A stretch of DNA of 64,000 nucleotides from Streptomyces griseicoloratus (GCF_014534645.1 NZ_JACVQF010000198.1:1-64000), one strand, 5' to 3'. Counted from the stretch's first letter, positions 36,301 to 46,771 are shown. Numbers and translations are program-made. Notes: generated from the sequence alone by a model not told the origin.

Positions 36301-37326
36301 GCCCCGGCGCCGCCGGGCGTGCCGGCGCAGACGGGCCGACGAGAAGTACCTGGTGTAGCGGTCCTTCGCCGTCGCGTCCGCCGACGGGGACAGCAGGACC
36401 TCGCGGTCCTCGGCGACGAACAGGAACAGCAGCCGGTAGACCAGCCGCAGGAGCGCGTAGTGGAAGGTCTTCACCTCCAGGCTCTCGCGCAGCCCGCGGT
36501 TGTCCGGGTGCTTCAGGAAGCCGGTCCCGAGTGTGGTGATCGCCCGCTGGACGCCCTTCCTGAGCTGGTCGAGGGCGCGCGTGCCCTGCGCGATCGCCTC
36601 CGTGCGCCACTCCTCCAGCCGGCACGTCGACGGCGCGGCGTCCTCGGCGACCTCGAAGCGGGACACGTGCAGCAGCCGGTACAGCAGCAGGAACTCACTG
36701 AACAGCTCGCCGTCGAAGATCGCCTCCAGGTCGAACTCGACGTACGACGCGGTGGCCAGGGCGCTGGAGTCGCGCAGCAGACGTATCCGACGGCCGTTGG
36801 TCAGGATGCCCCACAGGTGCGCCTCGGTGCGGTTCAGGCACTCCTGGAGCATCGACTGCGGCGGCACCGTGCCCGCTCCGCCCGGACGCCTGTCCAGGTC
36901 GGCGTTCCACGGGGTCTGGTGGATGAGCGCGTGCCGCCAGCGGTGCGAGACCTGGAAGCGCTTCCGCGTCTCCGAGTCGGCCGGGACGCCGTCCGCGCCG
37001 ATCGGCGTCAGCCGGCCGAAGCCCAGCTCCCGCCACAGCGGCGCCAGCCAGTCGGCGGCGGCACGGCCCGTGGGGTCGCCGGCGGGCCGGCCCGTCTCCC
37101 GGTCGTGGGGAAGGTGCCGGCGCAGGTCGCGCCAGAGCGGCTTGAGGTACTCCCAGCCGCGCTCCGCCTCGTCGCGCACCGAACGGGACGACGGCAGGCC
37201 GTAGTCGGCGGACTTCGAGCCCGGAACGTCCTTGCCCTCGCTGATGCGCAGCAGCATGTCGGCCGGCAGCAGACCTCCGACCGTGTGGACGGCGGTGAAC
37301 ACCTGGTGGCGGGTCGTGGCGGACAT
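33307..37326 (-). CDS. drmMI: DISARM class-1-type N6-adenine methylase (DrmMI-like)
   Basis: 1339 residues; the ATG overlaps the DrmD stop by one base (TGATG). A long helical N-terminal region of about 450 residues precedes YYTPSSLIECLL, the type-IIG/Eco57I entry motif. SAM motif I is DPACGSGHFLVAAA near residue 517 and catalytic motif IV is GNPPWERI near 789. A target-recognition-like C-terminal half follows (NFFIFEQLPTL). Size, motifs and the adjacent SNF2-type helicase match DrmMI of class 1 DISARM, which marks self DNA. All key residues are present. Confidence 0.9.
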   Translation of the reverse strand: MSATTRHQVFTAVHTVGGLLPADMLLRISEGKDVPGSKSADYGLPSSRSVRDEAERGWEYLKPLWRDLRRHLPHDRETGRPAGDPTGRAAADWLAPLWRELGFGRLTPIGADGVPADSETRKRFQVSHRWRHALIHQTPWNADLDRRPGGAGTVPPQSMLQECLNRTEAHLWGILTNGRRIRLLRDSSALATASYVEFDLEAIFDGELFSEFLLLYRLLHVSRFEVAEDAAPSTCRLEEWRTEAIAQGTRALDQLRKGVQRAITTLGTGFLKHPDNRGLRESLEVKTFHYALLRLVYRLLFLFVAEDREVLLSPSADATAKDRYTRYFSSARLRRHARRRRGTAHGDLYRALRLVLSGLGDDDGLPELGLPGLGGIFDDTEADKVLHGLSLSNESLLEAVRALSVVRDADSRRNRVVDYRHLDAEELGSVYESLLELVPKHNATERTFELVELAGNARKTTGSYYTPSSLIECLLDSALDPVIDDAVKRGEIRAARSGRPDPGPDVVAELLNLTVCDPACGSGHFLVAAARRIAKRVAAVREQNPEPTVDAVRHALHEVVARCVYGVDLNPMAVELAKVSLWLEALEPGRPLGFLDAHIKHGNALIGATPALLAKGVPDDAFKPIEGDDKKVAAAIRKRNAAERGGQLSFHTEERIWVSNVAFAASLRDITASRADSLRDVRLQSSRFRALEQSADYLRALHIGDAWCAAFVWPKVQGAPTPVTEGVFRDLQSAGAGIPVSTNEEIIRLARQYRFFHWHLEFPEVFTVPETEDGDVDPSVGWAGGFSCVLGNPPWERIKLQEQEFFAQRDTEIADAPTAAARKRLIAALPETNPGLFSEFSAAKRQAEGESQFLRASMRYPLTGRGDINTYAVFAETDRTMTGPHGRMGVIVPTGIATDATTQYFFKDLVRGASIAALYDFENAAPLFPGVHRSFKFSVLSLTGRALREPAARFAFFVHDPSELDDVGKVFTLTPEEITLLNPNTGTCPVFRSRRDAEITLGVYRRVPVLIKEGDPDGNPWGVSFMRMFDMSNDSHLFCTREELEADGWHLAGNVFSRDGARMLPLYEAKMLHHYDHRWATYTPDGSTRDRSPEEKRGAETVALPRYWVAERDVQAALSPGTPWLTGFRNVCRSTDERSVITSALPVAAVGNSMPVITYSRRTPAGTPLHTVAASFVFDFVARQKSGGVNLNFFIFEQLPTLTPRMVAPHDAFIAPRALELSYTSWDMRPFAADLGDTGAPFLWDEARRQVIRAELDALLFHLYGISRDDVDYILDTFPIVRRKDEAAYGGYRTKELILAEYDRMSAAGVSLTDPLVDGENHTSTLTPPPGHGPRHPAR

Positions 37327-40292
37327 CAGGCGGACGCTCCAGACACGGCAGCAGGGGCGGGGGAGGACGGCGACGGGCCGGCGGGGAGGTAGAGGTAGGC
37401 GCCCAGGACGTCGGCCGGCTTCTGGACCGTCACCGACAGGCCGCGGACGATCTCGCCGGAGGCCTGGCGCACCCGGCGGTGCGAGGCGTCCAGCTCGGCG
37501 GCCAGCTCCTCGCCGTACGTCTCCAGGTGGCCGTTCGTCTCGGAGAGCCGACCGAGGACGCGGCCCATCATGCGCTCGCCGAAGTGCGGGTCCGTGTTCG
37601 CGGACGCCGTCGCGTCCAGCAGCGCGGCCGCGCGTTCCGGCGGGAGCCAGACCGCGTTCCCCGGGGTGCCCTCGAAGGCGAGCAGCCGCGCGTCCTCGGC
37701 GACCAGCTGCTTCTCGCCGCTCCGGGACGGCAGGGTCAGATGGAAGCGGTAGCGGACCAGCAGCAGTGTCGTGCTGGTCGTCACCGCGTCCGTCGTCACC
37801 ACACCGCAGCGGCGCGCCGGGCGCGCGCCGTCCGCCCCGGTGTCCAGCGCCGCGTTCAGGACGTGCGACGCCAGCGCGGCCACCACCGGGTCCGTGCGCA
37901 CCAGCGCCGCCTCACCCCGCGCCACCGCCGGGTCGACGCGGAACGGGATCGGGCGGTCCAGCTCGATCACCTCCGCGCCGACGGCCGTGGCGAGGGCGTC
38001 CCGCAGACCCGCCGGGGTGCCGCCCACCTGCGCCGTGAAGCCCTTGCCCGCACCGGACCCGCGCAGCACCGCGCCCAGCGCGCCCAGCGACTCCCGGACG
38101 AACGTCTCCACCTCGCCGGTGCCGCCCAGCGCCTCCCTGACCGCGGCGACCTCGCGGGCCACCTCCTCCGGGTGGACCGAGCGCTGCGCGAACCGGGAGC
38201 GGGAGGCCTTCTCGCGCTCCGCCGCCGAGTTCCAGTCGCGCTCCAGCCTCGCCGTGCTCACCTTGAACGCCTCGGCGCCGAACAGGGCGCCGTCGTCCTC
38301 ACGGCCGCGCATCAGCAGCCACTCCACGATCGCGTCCGTCACACCCGTCGACAGCTCGTCCGGAACCGACACCGAGATGCCCAGGTCCTTCTTGATCTGC
38401 CGGTGCTTCTTGATGAGGACTTCGAGGACCCTGCCGTCGATGCCGTTGTCCTCGCCGTAGAGCGTGATGACGCGGACCTCGTCGCGGCGCTGGCCGTAGC
38501 GGTCGACGCGGCCCTCGCGCTGGTCGTGGCGGGTGGGGTTCCACGCCAGGTCGTAGTGGATCACCGCGTCGAAGTGGTGCTGGAGGTTCACGCCCTCCGA
38601 CAGGCAGTCCGTGGCGATCAGCACCCGGCGGGCCGCCGCGTCCCCGCCCGCTTCCGCCGCCAGGGCCTCGATCCGCTCGATGCGCTGCTGCGGCGACAGC
38701 TCACCCGTGACCGCCTTGACGGCGGTCTTCGCGCCCAGCGGGCCGCGCTTCTTCTTCTCCGGGTCGTTCGCCAGCTGCTCGGCCAGGTACTTGGCCGTCG
38801 GGATGTACCGGCAGAAGACGATCGGGTGGTAGCCGTCGGCCAGCAGGGCCTTGAGGTGCTTGATGAGCGCCTTCAGCTTGAGGTCCTTGTCCGGCCCCTC
38901 CAACCGCGCGGCGTACTCGGCGAGTTCGGTCAGACGGGACTTCGGCGCCCCCTCGTCCGTCTCCGCGCCCGGCGCCACGTCCATGCCCTCCATGGCGTCG
39001 CTGTCGGCCGCGTCGCTGTTCAGCGGGGCACCCAGCTGGTCGGCCTCCTCCGCGCTGGCCGCGACCGCCGCCGCCGAGCGGGTCGTCAGGGTCTGCGCGG
39101 CGGCCCGCGGCGACGACACCAGCGAACGCAGCAGCGCGATCGCCGACCACCACGCGATCCGGGACTCCCGCTTGCCCCGGCCGCCCGCCTCCTCGACCCG
39201 CTCACTCGCGTACGCGATCGCGTCGTCCAGCAGGGCCCGGTACTCCGGGGACAGCTTGTACGTCTCGTCCTTGAAGTAGCGGTCCGAGGGGAAGGCGGTG
39301 CGCTCGGCCAGCGAGTCGTCGGCCAGGCCGTCCTCCTTGGTGAGGTACTGGCGTACGTCCGCGCGCTTGCGCGCCACGAAATGCCGGGCCAGCAGCTTCC
39401 TGCCCGACTCCGACTCCAGGTCCACGGAGGCCAGTTCGGGCCGGACCAGGCCCAGCAGGCTGCGGAAGGCGGACTCCTTGCCGCTGTGCGGGGTCGCCGT
39501 CACCAGCAGCAGATGCCGGTCCGGGTCCGCGGCCACCCGTCGCAGCAGCTCGTGGCGCAGCTGGCTCTGCGCGCCGGACGTGCCGTCGTCGGCGGCCACA
39601 CAGGTGTGCGCCTCGTCGACGATCACCAGGTCGGGACAGTGCCGTACGAAGTCGTCGCGGTGCCGCGTGGACTTGATGAAGTCCGTGGAGACGATCACGT
39701 TCGGGTACTTGTCGAACAGGGACTGGCCCAGGTCCAGCCCCCGCTCCAGGCGCGTGACCGTCGACGCCAGCACCAGCTCCGCGTCGATGCCGAACTTGCC
39801 GCGCAGCTCCTGCTGCCACTGCTCGGCCAGCGCGGGGGAGCACAGCACCGCCAGGCCCGTCGCCTCGCCCTGCGCGAGCAGTTCGCTTGCGATCAGGCCC
39901 GACTCGACGGTCTTGCCGATGCCGACGTCGTCGGAGATCAGCATGCGGACGGTCTTCTGGCGCAGGGCCATCAGCAGCGGGACCAGCTGGTACGCGCGGG
40001 GTTCCACCGCGATGCCGGCCAGCGAACGGAACGGGCCCGCGCCCGACCGGAAGCCGACCCGCAGCGCGGTGCGCAGCAGGCCGGCCGCCCGCTGGTCGCC
40101 GAGGTCGCTCGGTTCCGGGGCGGCGAACCGGGCCTCCTCGACCGTCTCGAACGCCGGGAAGACGGCGGCGACGTCGTCGTCCGAGCCGCCGAGCGGGCGC
40201 AGGACGAGCAGGTCGGGCTCGCTCTCGGGGAGTACCACCCATTCGCGGCCGCGGGCCCTCACCAGGGAGCCGGCGGAGTACGTCAGTGCCAT
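37326..40292 (-). CDS. drmD: SNF2-type helicase DrmD
   Basis: 988 residues. Motif I is DDVGIGKT near residue 117, motif II VDEAHT near 222, TATPHSG motif III, and the C-terminal helicase motifs [11 protein letters not shown] and [11 protein letters not shown] (motif VI) near 587. The C-terminal ~300 residues are family-specific. The DDxGxGKT form is typical of Swi2/Snf2 remodellers and of DrmD, the class-1 DISARM helicase. The drmMI start overlaps its stop. Thirty bases separate it from the kinase-helicase gene, so all four left-arm genes are probably one operon. Confidence 0.9.
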   Translation of the reverse strand: MALTYSAGSLVRARGREWVVLPESEPDLLVLRPLGGSDDDVAAVFPAFETVEEARFAAPEPSDLGDQRAAGLLRTALRVGFRSGAGPFRSLAGIAVEPRAYQLVPLLMALRQKTVRMLISDDVGIGKTVESGLIASELLAQGEATGLAVLCSPALAEQWQQELRGKFGIDAELVLASTVTRLERGLDLGQSLFDKYPNVIVSTDFIKSTRHRDDFVRHCPDLVIVDEAHTCVAADDGTSGAQSQLRHELLRRVAADPDRHLLLVTATPHSGKESAFRSLLGLVRPELASVDLESESGRKLLARHFVARKRADVRQYLTKEDGLADDSLAERTAFPSDRYFKDETYKLSPEYRALLDDAIAYASERVEEAGGRGKRESRIAWWSAIALLRSLVSSPRAAAQTLTTRSAAAVAASAEEADQLGAPLNSDAADSDAMEGMDVAPGAETDEGAPKSRLTELAEYAARLEGPDKDLKLKALIKHLKALLADGYHPIVFCRYIPTAKYLAEQLANDPEKKKRGPLGAKTAVKAVTGELSPQQRIERIEALAAEAGGDAAARRVLIATDCLSEGVNLQHHFDAVIHYDLAWNPTRHDQREGRVDRYGQRRDEVRVITLYGEDNGIDGRVLEVLIKKHRQIKKDLGISVSVPDELSTGVTDAIVEWLLMRGREDDGALFGAEAFKVSTARLERDWNSAAEREKASRSRFAQRSVHPEEVAREVAAVREALGGTGEVETFVRESLGALGAVLRGSGAGKGFTAQVGGTPAGLRDALATAVGAEVIELDRPIPFRVDPAVARGEAALVRTDPVVAALASHVLNAALDTGADGARPARRCGVVTTDAVTTSTTLLLVRYRFHLTLPSRSGEKQLVAEDARLLAFEGTPGNAVWLPPERAAALLDATASANTDPHFGERMMGRVLGRLSETNGHLETYGEELAAELDASHRRVRQASGEIVRGLSVTVQKPADVLGAYLYLPAGPSPSSPAPAAVSGASA

Positions 40293-40322
40293 GTGTGTCG
40301 TCGAGTCCTCAGCAGAAAGTGG

Positions 40323-43300
40323 TCAGTTGGCGGCCGGAGTGCCGAAGTAGCGGGCGCTGGCGGCGGCGATGGCGTCCCAGTCGGCGTCGTGCGGGAAGCG
40401 GACGACGTCCCAGCTCGCGTTGAAGAGACGGTCCTCGGCGTCCTCGTCCCGCAGGGCGTCCTGCTCCGTGCCGGGCATGTCCACGAAGACGGCCACGTTT
40501 CCGCCGGGCAGCCGGTACACGAAGTCGGGCCGGGCGTTCGCCTCGGTCAGGAACGGTCCCGCCTCGTCCGGCAGGTTCAGTCCCCGGGCCTTCGCCCAGC
40601 CCAGGAAGTCACCGTGGGCGGCCGGCCCGGCGGCCGAGGTCTCGACCGGTGTCGGTGCGGCCGGAACCCGGTCGAGCAGCCGGCGGTACTGCTCCGACCG
40701 CGACTCACCGCGTGCCGCGCCCCGCGCCGTCGCCGAGGCGAACCGCACCAGCGGGTGCCGGGCGGCATGGCGGTCGATCAGGGCGTGGTCGAGCTGGTTG
40801 CCGTACGTCAGCAGGCACTCGTAGCAGCCGAGCGCGCAGGGGCGGTCCGGGTGCGGTCCGCCCAGGTCGGTGCCGTCCTCGTCGAAGTGGCAGATCGACA
40901 GCGCGTACCGGGCGGCCTTCGCCAGGGCGTCCGGCTCGGCCTGGAGACGGCGCAGCACGCCCGCGCCGCCCTCGGCGGCCTCCATGAACAGGAACCGGCC
41001 CCGCGGTCCGCCGTCCGGCGGCAGCAGCTCGCTGGACAGCTCGGCGTCCTCCAGCTCGAACGCGGCCTCGATGCCCCGCTCCAGCGCGTACATCAGGGAC
41101 AGCGCCTCCGGCTCGGGCAGGGCCTCGGCGAGGGAGAGGACGAGGATGTTGCGGCGGTCCTCCACGTACGGGATGACCCGCTTCCTGCGGCGCCGCTCCG
41201 TGCCGTCCTCGCCGACCACGGGCAGTTCGCCGAAGTCGCCGGAGGCCTCGGCGGCGTCCCTGTCGTTCATCCAGCGGCCGTCGGCGAGGTCGAGCCAGTA
41301 GCCGTCCGGCTCGTCCTTCTTGGCCCGCACCCGGCCCAGGTTGGTGATCCGGACGGTCGCCGAGTCGCCGTACGCCAGGCCGGCGAGCGGGGCGCCCGAG
41401 GCGTCCGTGACGGACGCGTCGAGGCGGCCCCTGCGGGTACCGTGGTCCTGGAAGCGGTACGACGTCTCCAGCCGGAAACCGGCACGGCGGCGCTCCTCCT
41501 CGTCGGAGGAGATCCGCTCGCGGCGCGTGGTGTACACGGTGTGCAGCTGGAGCAGCCCGTGGGTCGCCGCGCCGAGCGGCTCGTCGCACAACTGGCAGCG
41601 GTCCTGGCGTTCGGCCGGGTCGTGGTGGTAGCCGCAGTGCGCGCAGCGGCGGGCCTCGCTGGTCGCCAGGTCGCCGGAGGAGTCCGGCGGCAGCTGGATG
41701 CGGGTCACCTGGTAGCGGGCGCCCTCGTGGTAGATGAGCGCCCCGGGCCCGAACTCGCGGATGGCGAGGAAGCGGGGCCGCTGGAGGTAGTCGCCGTCCC
41801 CCCGGCGGCGGCCGCCGGTCGGGACGTACGCGGCCAGCGGCAGGCGCGGGAAGCTGTAGCCGGGCAGGAAGCCCTCGGAGGCCAGGTACCGGTAGGGGTT
41901 GAAGTCCGACAGCACCGACTTGCTGTCGACGCTCTCGTTCATCAGCAGGTTCAGCTGCGTCTCCGCCTCGCGGCGGCGGGCGTTGGCCCGGTTGCGGTCG
42001 CTCTCGGTGAGGCTGTAGTCCAGGCGCCGCCGGTTCTGGACGTACTGGTCGTCGAGCGCGGCGCGGAACAGCTGACGCCACCGGTCGAAGGCCCGGTCGA
42101 ACCGCTGGGGCACCGTGCGCACCCGGTCCTGGATCCAGTCGTCGTGCCACCACGTCGTCTCGGCGGCGAAGCCGGGCAGCAGGGGGCCGAGCACCCGGAG
42201 CGCCGCGTCCACCGTGCGGTGCTGCGCGCTCTCGTCCAGGGACGCGTCGAGGATGCCGGGCAGCAGCTCCAGCGCGGGGTCGGGGCGGTCGCCGGTGTCC
42301 GGATAGGACACGTCCAGGACGTCGGGTATCGCGCGGCCGAGCTTCAGACCGGCCTCGGCCATCCAGATGCCCTGGAGGTGCGACAGGACCAGGTCCTCGT
42401 TGGCGAGGTCCAGGCGGGGCGGGGCCACCGCGCCCGCCACCATCCGCTCCGAGCGGCGGAAGTAGTACTGGTCGTGGCTGTTGCCCGTCGCGCAGTACGT
42501 CGTCACCAGCGCGGGCCGGCCGCTGCGGCCCGCGCGCCCGGAACGCTGGGCGTAGTTGGCGGGAGTGGGCGGGACGTTGCGCATCATCACCGCGTTGAGG
42601 GAGGAGATGTCGACGCCCAGTTCCATGGTGGGGGAGCAGTACAGCAGCTTCAGATCCGCCCTGCGGAAGGCCTCCTCGCGCCGCTCCCGCTCCTCCGGGG
42701 CGACCTGGGCGGTGTGCTCGCGGGCGAACAGGCCGGACAGCGCGCTCGCCGCCTCCTTGTACAGGTCGCGGAAGAACGTGTTGACCCGTGGGCCGTCGCC
42801 GCCGGGGTAGGTGCGCGTCAACGGGTCGTGCGTGCCCGTCTCGCCCTTGCCGGCACGCCAGACCAGCGACTGAGCCGCCACCCGGTACCCGGTCCTCGGC
42901 CCGGTGGCGGTCCTGGGGTGGCGGCCCGCGCGCTGCGGGGCCTCGGACACCTCCTTCACCAGCCCGTCCGTGGCCAGGACCGTCAGCAGTTCCGCGATGA
43001 CGAGCTGGAGGTCGTCGGCGGACAGGTCCCGGAACGAGGCGTCGGTGCGTCTGAGGTACTTGCCGAACTTGCCGCGGGCCGACAGGAACAGGCCGGAGCG
43101 GTCCAGTCCCCGGCCCGTCGACGGGTGCGGGTAGGCCGTGCCGACGCGCGGCCGGTCGGAGGCCGACAGCACCCACGGGTCCACCAGCCGCTCCTCGCTG
43201 GCCCGCTGCAACACGTCGAAGTCGTCGCGGAAGTACGACACGTCGATGGCGAGGGAGCGGCGCATCTCGTCGAGCAGCGCCTTCGCGATCTCCGCCCGCA

Positions 43301-46300
43301 GCGCCGGGTCGGCGTTCCGCAGCGCCGCGTGGGTGCGCGCCCAGCGGTCCTGCCTCCGCGCGACCCACTGCAGGTCCGCGTAGTCGATCTCCAGCAGACC
43401 CGTCTGCTCCAGGTTCGGCATGGTGATGCGCCAGCCGCGCTCCAGGTCGAGGTAGAGCCGGAACGCGACCACGTCGCGCAGCGTCCTGGCCGCGGCGCGG
43501 GCGAGCGACGGGGGCTGGTCGGCGTCGCCGGTGTAGTCCCCTGGGGCGATCGCGAGCGCGTTCGTCACCGCGGAGGCCAGCTCCTCGTGTGTGAGGCCGT
43601 CGTCGCCCGCCTCCAGCGCCGCCCGGTACAGGGCCCCGCGCAGCTGGGTGATCTGGACGAAGTCGTTGAAGTGACCGGCCTGGAGGGCGGCGTCCTGACG
43701 GTTGTCGACGAAGGTCAGGAGCTTGCGGGCCTCCTTGTCCAGAGCCTGCTCCGGCACGGACTTCAGGGACCGCACCACGGAGGCGGAGATGAGCGAGGTC
43801 GCCGAGGAGCGGCCCTCCTGGTCCAGCGTCGCGAGCTTCGCGAAGTCCCGGCCGCGGGTCTGCTCGTAGGTCACCCCGCAGTGCAGGCAGAACAGGAACG
43901 GGGACGGGATGAACGCGGCCCGCAGCCCGCCCCGGCCCTCGTGTCCGAGCGGGTCCACCGTGACGGCGCGCGGCACCCGGTCGCGGTACGTCTTCCGGAC
44001 GACCTCCTGACCCCCGTCGTCGAGCTCCAGCCAGGACTCGGGCAGCCGCCGGTCGCCGACGGCGTACCGGACGTCGGCGGGCCAGGGCCGTTCCTGGTCG
44101 ACGAACAGGTAGCCGTCGCCCTGGCGCCCGCCCGTGGCGGAGGTGTCCCGGCGGGCCTCGTAGCGGACCTCGCCGTCCTTCTCGGTGCGCCAGACGGTCA
44201 GATACTCCTGGCCGCACTCCCGGCAGAAGGCGAGCGGCATCAGCAGCTTGCCCCCGCTGCCGGGCTGCTGAAGCTGGTAGGAGCGGGTGAGGTGGCGGGA
44301 GAGCTTGTCCTCCAGGGTGACGTACACGGTGTCGCCCTTGGAGAGGAACTGGTGCAGCCGGAACGCGAACAGCGGGCGGCCGGTGACCGGGTGCCGGGCC
44401 TGCGAGCCGGCCTCCAGCGTCGCCTCGACGGCCCTCGCGCAGTCCTCCCTGGAGACCCCCGACAGCTCCGCCAGCTCGCGCGCCGCCATGGCGATCGTCG
44501 TGGGCCGCCGGCGCACCAGCCGGCCCGTCGCCTCGTCCGTGGCCAGGCCGAAGCGCGTCTCGATCCAGCGGGCCAGCGGGTCGCGCACCAGGTCGGCGTA
44601 CGCGCGTGGCGCGGCCGGCGAGGTCAGGCGCTCGGCGGGGACGGTGCCGGGCGCCTCGTCGGTCGCGCGCACCAGCGTCTCGCCGATGACGTCCCCGGGG
44701 TCGACCGTCGTGCCGAACAGTCTGCTCGCCACGTCCGCGACGGCCTTCTTCCGGTCCTCGACGGTGCCCTCGGACGACATGGTGGCCGAGGTGCCGATGC
44801 ACTGCACGCCGGGTGCCCGGCAGGCCTCCCGGACCCGGCGGACCAGCAGGGCGACGTCGGCGCCCTGACGGCCGCGGTAGGTGTGCAGTTCGTCGAGGAC
44901 CAGGAACTCCAGTCCCCTGGCCATGGTGATGAGGCCGGCCCGGTCGGCGGGCCGGGTCAGCATCAGCTCCAGCATCACGTAGTTGGTGAGCAGGATGTCC
45001 GGCGGGTTGTCGCGGATCCGGCGGCGCTTCTCGTCGTCCTCCTGGCCCGTGTAGCGCGCGAAGGTCACCGGCTCGCGGCCGTCGCCGTAGCCGTCGCGGA
45101 GGTACTTCTCCAGCTCCTTGAGCTGGCTGTTGGCCAGCGCGTTCATCGGGTAGACGATGATGGCGCGGACGCGTTTGCCGGCCCCGGGGCCCTCCGCGTC
45201 CCGCTCGTGCAGGACGCGGTTGACGATCGGGACGATGTAGGCGAGCGACTTGCCGGAACCGGTGCCGGTCGTCAGCACGTACGAGACACCGCGCGCGGCG
45301 GCGTCGATGGCCTCGCGCTGGTGGCGGTGGAGGGTGAGCGGCCGGCCGTCCGGAACCGTGCCGCCCTCCGTCTTGCCGGCCTGGAAGATGCGGGCGCACT
45401 CCGGGTGCAGCACTTTCTCCCCGACCAGCTCGGCGACCGTGCCGCCGCTCTGGAAGAACGGGTTGAGCGACAGCCAGGGGTCGGGCCACTGCGACTTGTC
45501 GTCGAGGTCCTTCTCCACGAACGCGGCGATGCGGTCGTCGCGGATGACGGTGCCGCCCTCGGTGAAGTCCCGGTAGTCCTTGATGAGCGCGCGGTGCACC
45601 CCGAACACGTCCATCGCCGTGCCGGAGGCGGTGACCGGCGCCGGCCGCGGGGCCGGCCCGGGCGGGGCGGCGCCGGCGTGGGCGCCTGCGGCGGCCAGGG
45701 GCCGCGTCGGGTCGAGGGCGCTCCAGTGGGGCAGCAGGGGCGTGTCCGCGTCCCGGACGGCCAGCGGGTGCAGGGCGTCGCGGACCTCGGCCGCGCTCGC
45801 CGGACGGTCGGCCGGGTCCTTCGCCAGCAGCCGGCCGACGAGACGGACCAGCTCGGCGGGGATCTCACCGCGGATGACGCCGAGGGGGGCCGGCTCGGCC
45901 TCCAGGTGCCTGCGGGCGAGTTCGAAGGGCGACTCGCCGGTGAAGGGCGGTACGGCGACGAGCATCTCGTAGAGCACACAGCCGAGCGCGTACAGGTCGG
46001 CGGCCTGGGTGACCCGGCGGGCCTCGAACTGCTCGGGTGCCATGTACCGGGCGGTGCCGACGCTGACGCCGGTGCTGGTCAGTCGCGCCTCGTCCGGGTC
46101 GTCGACGATGCGGCCCATGCCGAAGTCGAGGATCTTGACGGTTCCGCCGCGCGTCAGCATGACGTTCGCGGGTTTCAGGTCGCGGTGCACGACGCCGGCC
46201 GCGTGCGCCGCGCAGAGGCCGTCGGCGATCTGGGCGCCGATCGCGGCCACCCAGGACAGGGGCAGCCGGCTCTCCTCCTCGACGAGGTCGCGCAGCGTCT

Positions 46301-46619
46301 CACCGTCCAGGAACTCCATCGCCAGGTACGGCAGTCCGGCGTCCTCGTCGACCCCGCCGGCGACGAGCCGGGTGAGGTTGGGGTGCTCCAGGCGGCGCAT
46401 GATGCGGACCTCGCGCGCGAAGCGCTCCACCGCCTTGGTGTCCGCGCCGGTGTCGATCAGAGCGCCCGTGCGACGGCGCAGGATCGTCTTGACGGCCACC
46501 AGGCGTCCGGCGCCGCCCTCGGGGGCCAGCAGGTCCTCGGCCCGGTGGACCTCCCCCATGCTGCCCTTGCCGACGACCTGTCCGACTCGGAACCTGCCAT
46601 CGATCAGCTCCTGGCCCAC
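40323..46619 (-). CDS. Ser/Thr kinase - DEAD helicase - DUF1998/MZB - nuclease-like fusion
   Basis: 2098 residues from a GTG at 46619; AGGGAAG lies about 12 bases upstream. Residues about 8-270 are a complete Hanks-type kinase: GKGSMGEV, VAVK, HRDLKPANV, DFGMG, APE. After a Pro/Ala linker comes a superfamily 2 helicase: TGTGSGKS near 451, DELHT near 574, SATMSS, SPTMELGVDIS and QRSGRAGRSG. Cys pairs (FCRECG, FCLHCG, CAHCG...CQLC) are scattered through it, and CALGCYECLLTYGNQLDH near 1925 is the MZB/DUF1998 signature. The last ~80 residues (RPDFVYRLPGGNVAVFVD...EDRLFNASWDVVRF) resemble a Vsr/PD-(D/E)xK nuclease. The helicase-plus-nuclease part recalls Druantia DruE-type proteins. The kinase fusion is not part of DISARM or Druantia as I know them. 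Confidence 0.9.
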   Translation of the reverse strand: MGQELIDGRFRVGQVVGKGSMGEVHRAEDLLAPEGGAGRLVAVKTILRRRTGALIDTGADTKAVERFAREVRIMRRLEHPNLTRLVAGGVDEDAGLPYLAMEFLDGETLRDLVEEESRLPLSWVAAIGAQIADGLCAAHAAGVVHRDLKPANVMLTRGGTVKILDFGMGRIVDDPDEARLTSTGVSVGTARYMAPEQFEARRVTQAADLYALGCVLYEMLVAVPPFTGESPFELARRHLEAEPAPLGVIRGEIPAELVRLVGRLLAKDPADRPASAAEVRDALHPLAVRDADTPLLPHWSALDPTRPLAAAGAHAGAAPPGPAPRPAPVTASGTAMDVFGVHRALIKDYRDFTEGGTVIRDDRIAAFVEKDLDDKSQWPDPWLSLNPFFQSGGTVAELVGEKVLHPECARIFQAGKTEGGTVPDGRPLTLHRHQREAIDAAARGVSYVLTTGTGSGKSLAYIVPIVNRVLHERDAEGPGAGKRVRAIIVYPMNALANSQLKELEKYLRDGYGDGREPVTFARYTGQEDDEKRRRIRDNPPDILLTNYVMLELMLTRPADRAGLITMARGLEFLVLDELHTYRGRQGADVALLVRRVREACRAPGVQCIGTSATMSSEGTVEDRKKAVADVASRLFGTTVDPGDVIGETLVRATDEAPGTVPAERLTSPAAPRAYADLVRDPLARWIETRFGLATDEATGRLVRRRPTTIAMAARELAELSGVSREDCARAVEATLEAGSQARHPVTGRPLFAFRLHQFLSKGDTVYVTLEDKLSRHLTRSYQLQQPGSGGKLLMPLAFCRECGQEYLTVWRTEKDGEVRYEARRDTSATGGRQGDGYLFVDQERPWPADVRYAVGDRRLPESWLELDDGGQEVVRKTYRDRVPRAVTVDPLGHEGRGGLRAAFIPSPFLFCLHCGVTYEQTRGRDFAKLATLDQEGRSSATSLISASVVRSLKSVPEQALDKEARKLLTFVDNRQDAALQAGHFNDFVQITQLRGALYRAALEAGDDGLTHEELASAVTNALAIAPGDYTGDADQPPSLARAAARTLRDVVAFRLYLDLERGWRITMPNLEQTGLLEIDYADLQWVARRQDRWARTHAALRNADPALRAEIAKALLDEMRRSLAIDVSYFRDDFDVLQRASEERLVDPWVLSASDRPRVGTAYPHPSTGRGLDRSGLFLSARGKFGKYLRRTDASFRDLSADDLQLVIAELLTVLATDGLVKEVSEAPQRAGRHPRTATGPRTGYRVAAQSLVWRAGKGETGTHDPLTRTYPGGDGPRVNTFFRDLYKEAASALSGLFAREHTAQVAPEERERREEAFRRADLKLLYCSPTMELGVDISSLNAVMMRNVPPTPANYAQRSGRAGRSGRPALVTTYCATGNSHDQYYFRRSERMVAGAVAPPRLDLANEDLVLSHLQGIWMAEAGLKLGRAIPDVLDVSYPDTGDRPDPALELLPGILDASLDESAQHRTVDAALRVLGPLLPGFAAETTWWHDDWIQDRVRTVPQRFDRAFDRWRQLFRAALDDQYVQNRRRLDYSLTESDRNRANARRREAETQLNLLMNESVDSKSVLSDFNPYRYLASEGFLPGYSFPRLPLAAYVPTGGRRRGDGDYLQRPRFLAIREFGPGALIYHEGARYQVTRIQLPPDSSGDLATSEARRCAHCGYHHDPAERQDRCQLCDEPLGAATHGLLQLHTVYTTRRERISSDEEERRRAGFRLETSYRFQDHGTRRGRLDASVTDASGAPLAGLAYGDSATVRITNLGRVRAKKDEPDGYWLDLADGRWMNDRDAAEASGDFGELPVVGEDGTERRRRKRVIPYVEDRRNILVLSLAEALPEPEALSLMYALERGIEAAFELEDAELSSELLPPDGGPRGRFLFMEAAEGGAGVLRRLQAEPDALAKAARYALSICHFDEDGTDLGGPHPDRPCALGCYECLLTYGNQLDHALIDRHAARHPLVRFASATARGAARGESRSEQYRRLLDRVPAAPTPVETSAAGPAAHGDFLGWAKARGLNLPDEAGPFLTEANARPDFVYRLPGGNVAVFVDMPGTEQDALRDEDAEDRLFNASWDVVRFPHDADWDAIAAASARYFGTPAAN

Positions 46620-46771
46620 GGCCGCCCCACTTCCCTCACTTCGACGCCCCCGGGTCAGGCACCCGCCTGCCCCCTCGGTGGGCCCTCCCGGCACTCCGTT
46701 GACGCCATGTCAGGAGACTGAATCCCGTGGCACCGTACACGATTGACGATGCCTCCGGTAGAGATGCGATC

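Noticed and set aside
37479-46721. A 3,080-codon plus-strand open frame antisense to DrmMI's neighbour genes
   Set aside because: It mirrors drmD and the kinase-helicase in high-G+C DNA. The product is a low-complexity Arg/Gly/Val/Leu mixture with no domain, whereas the minus-strand frames carry complete enzyme motifs.
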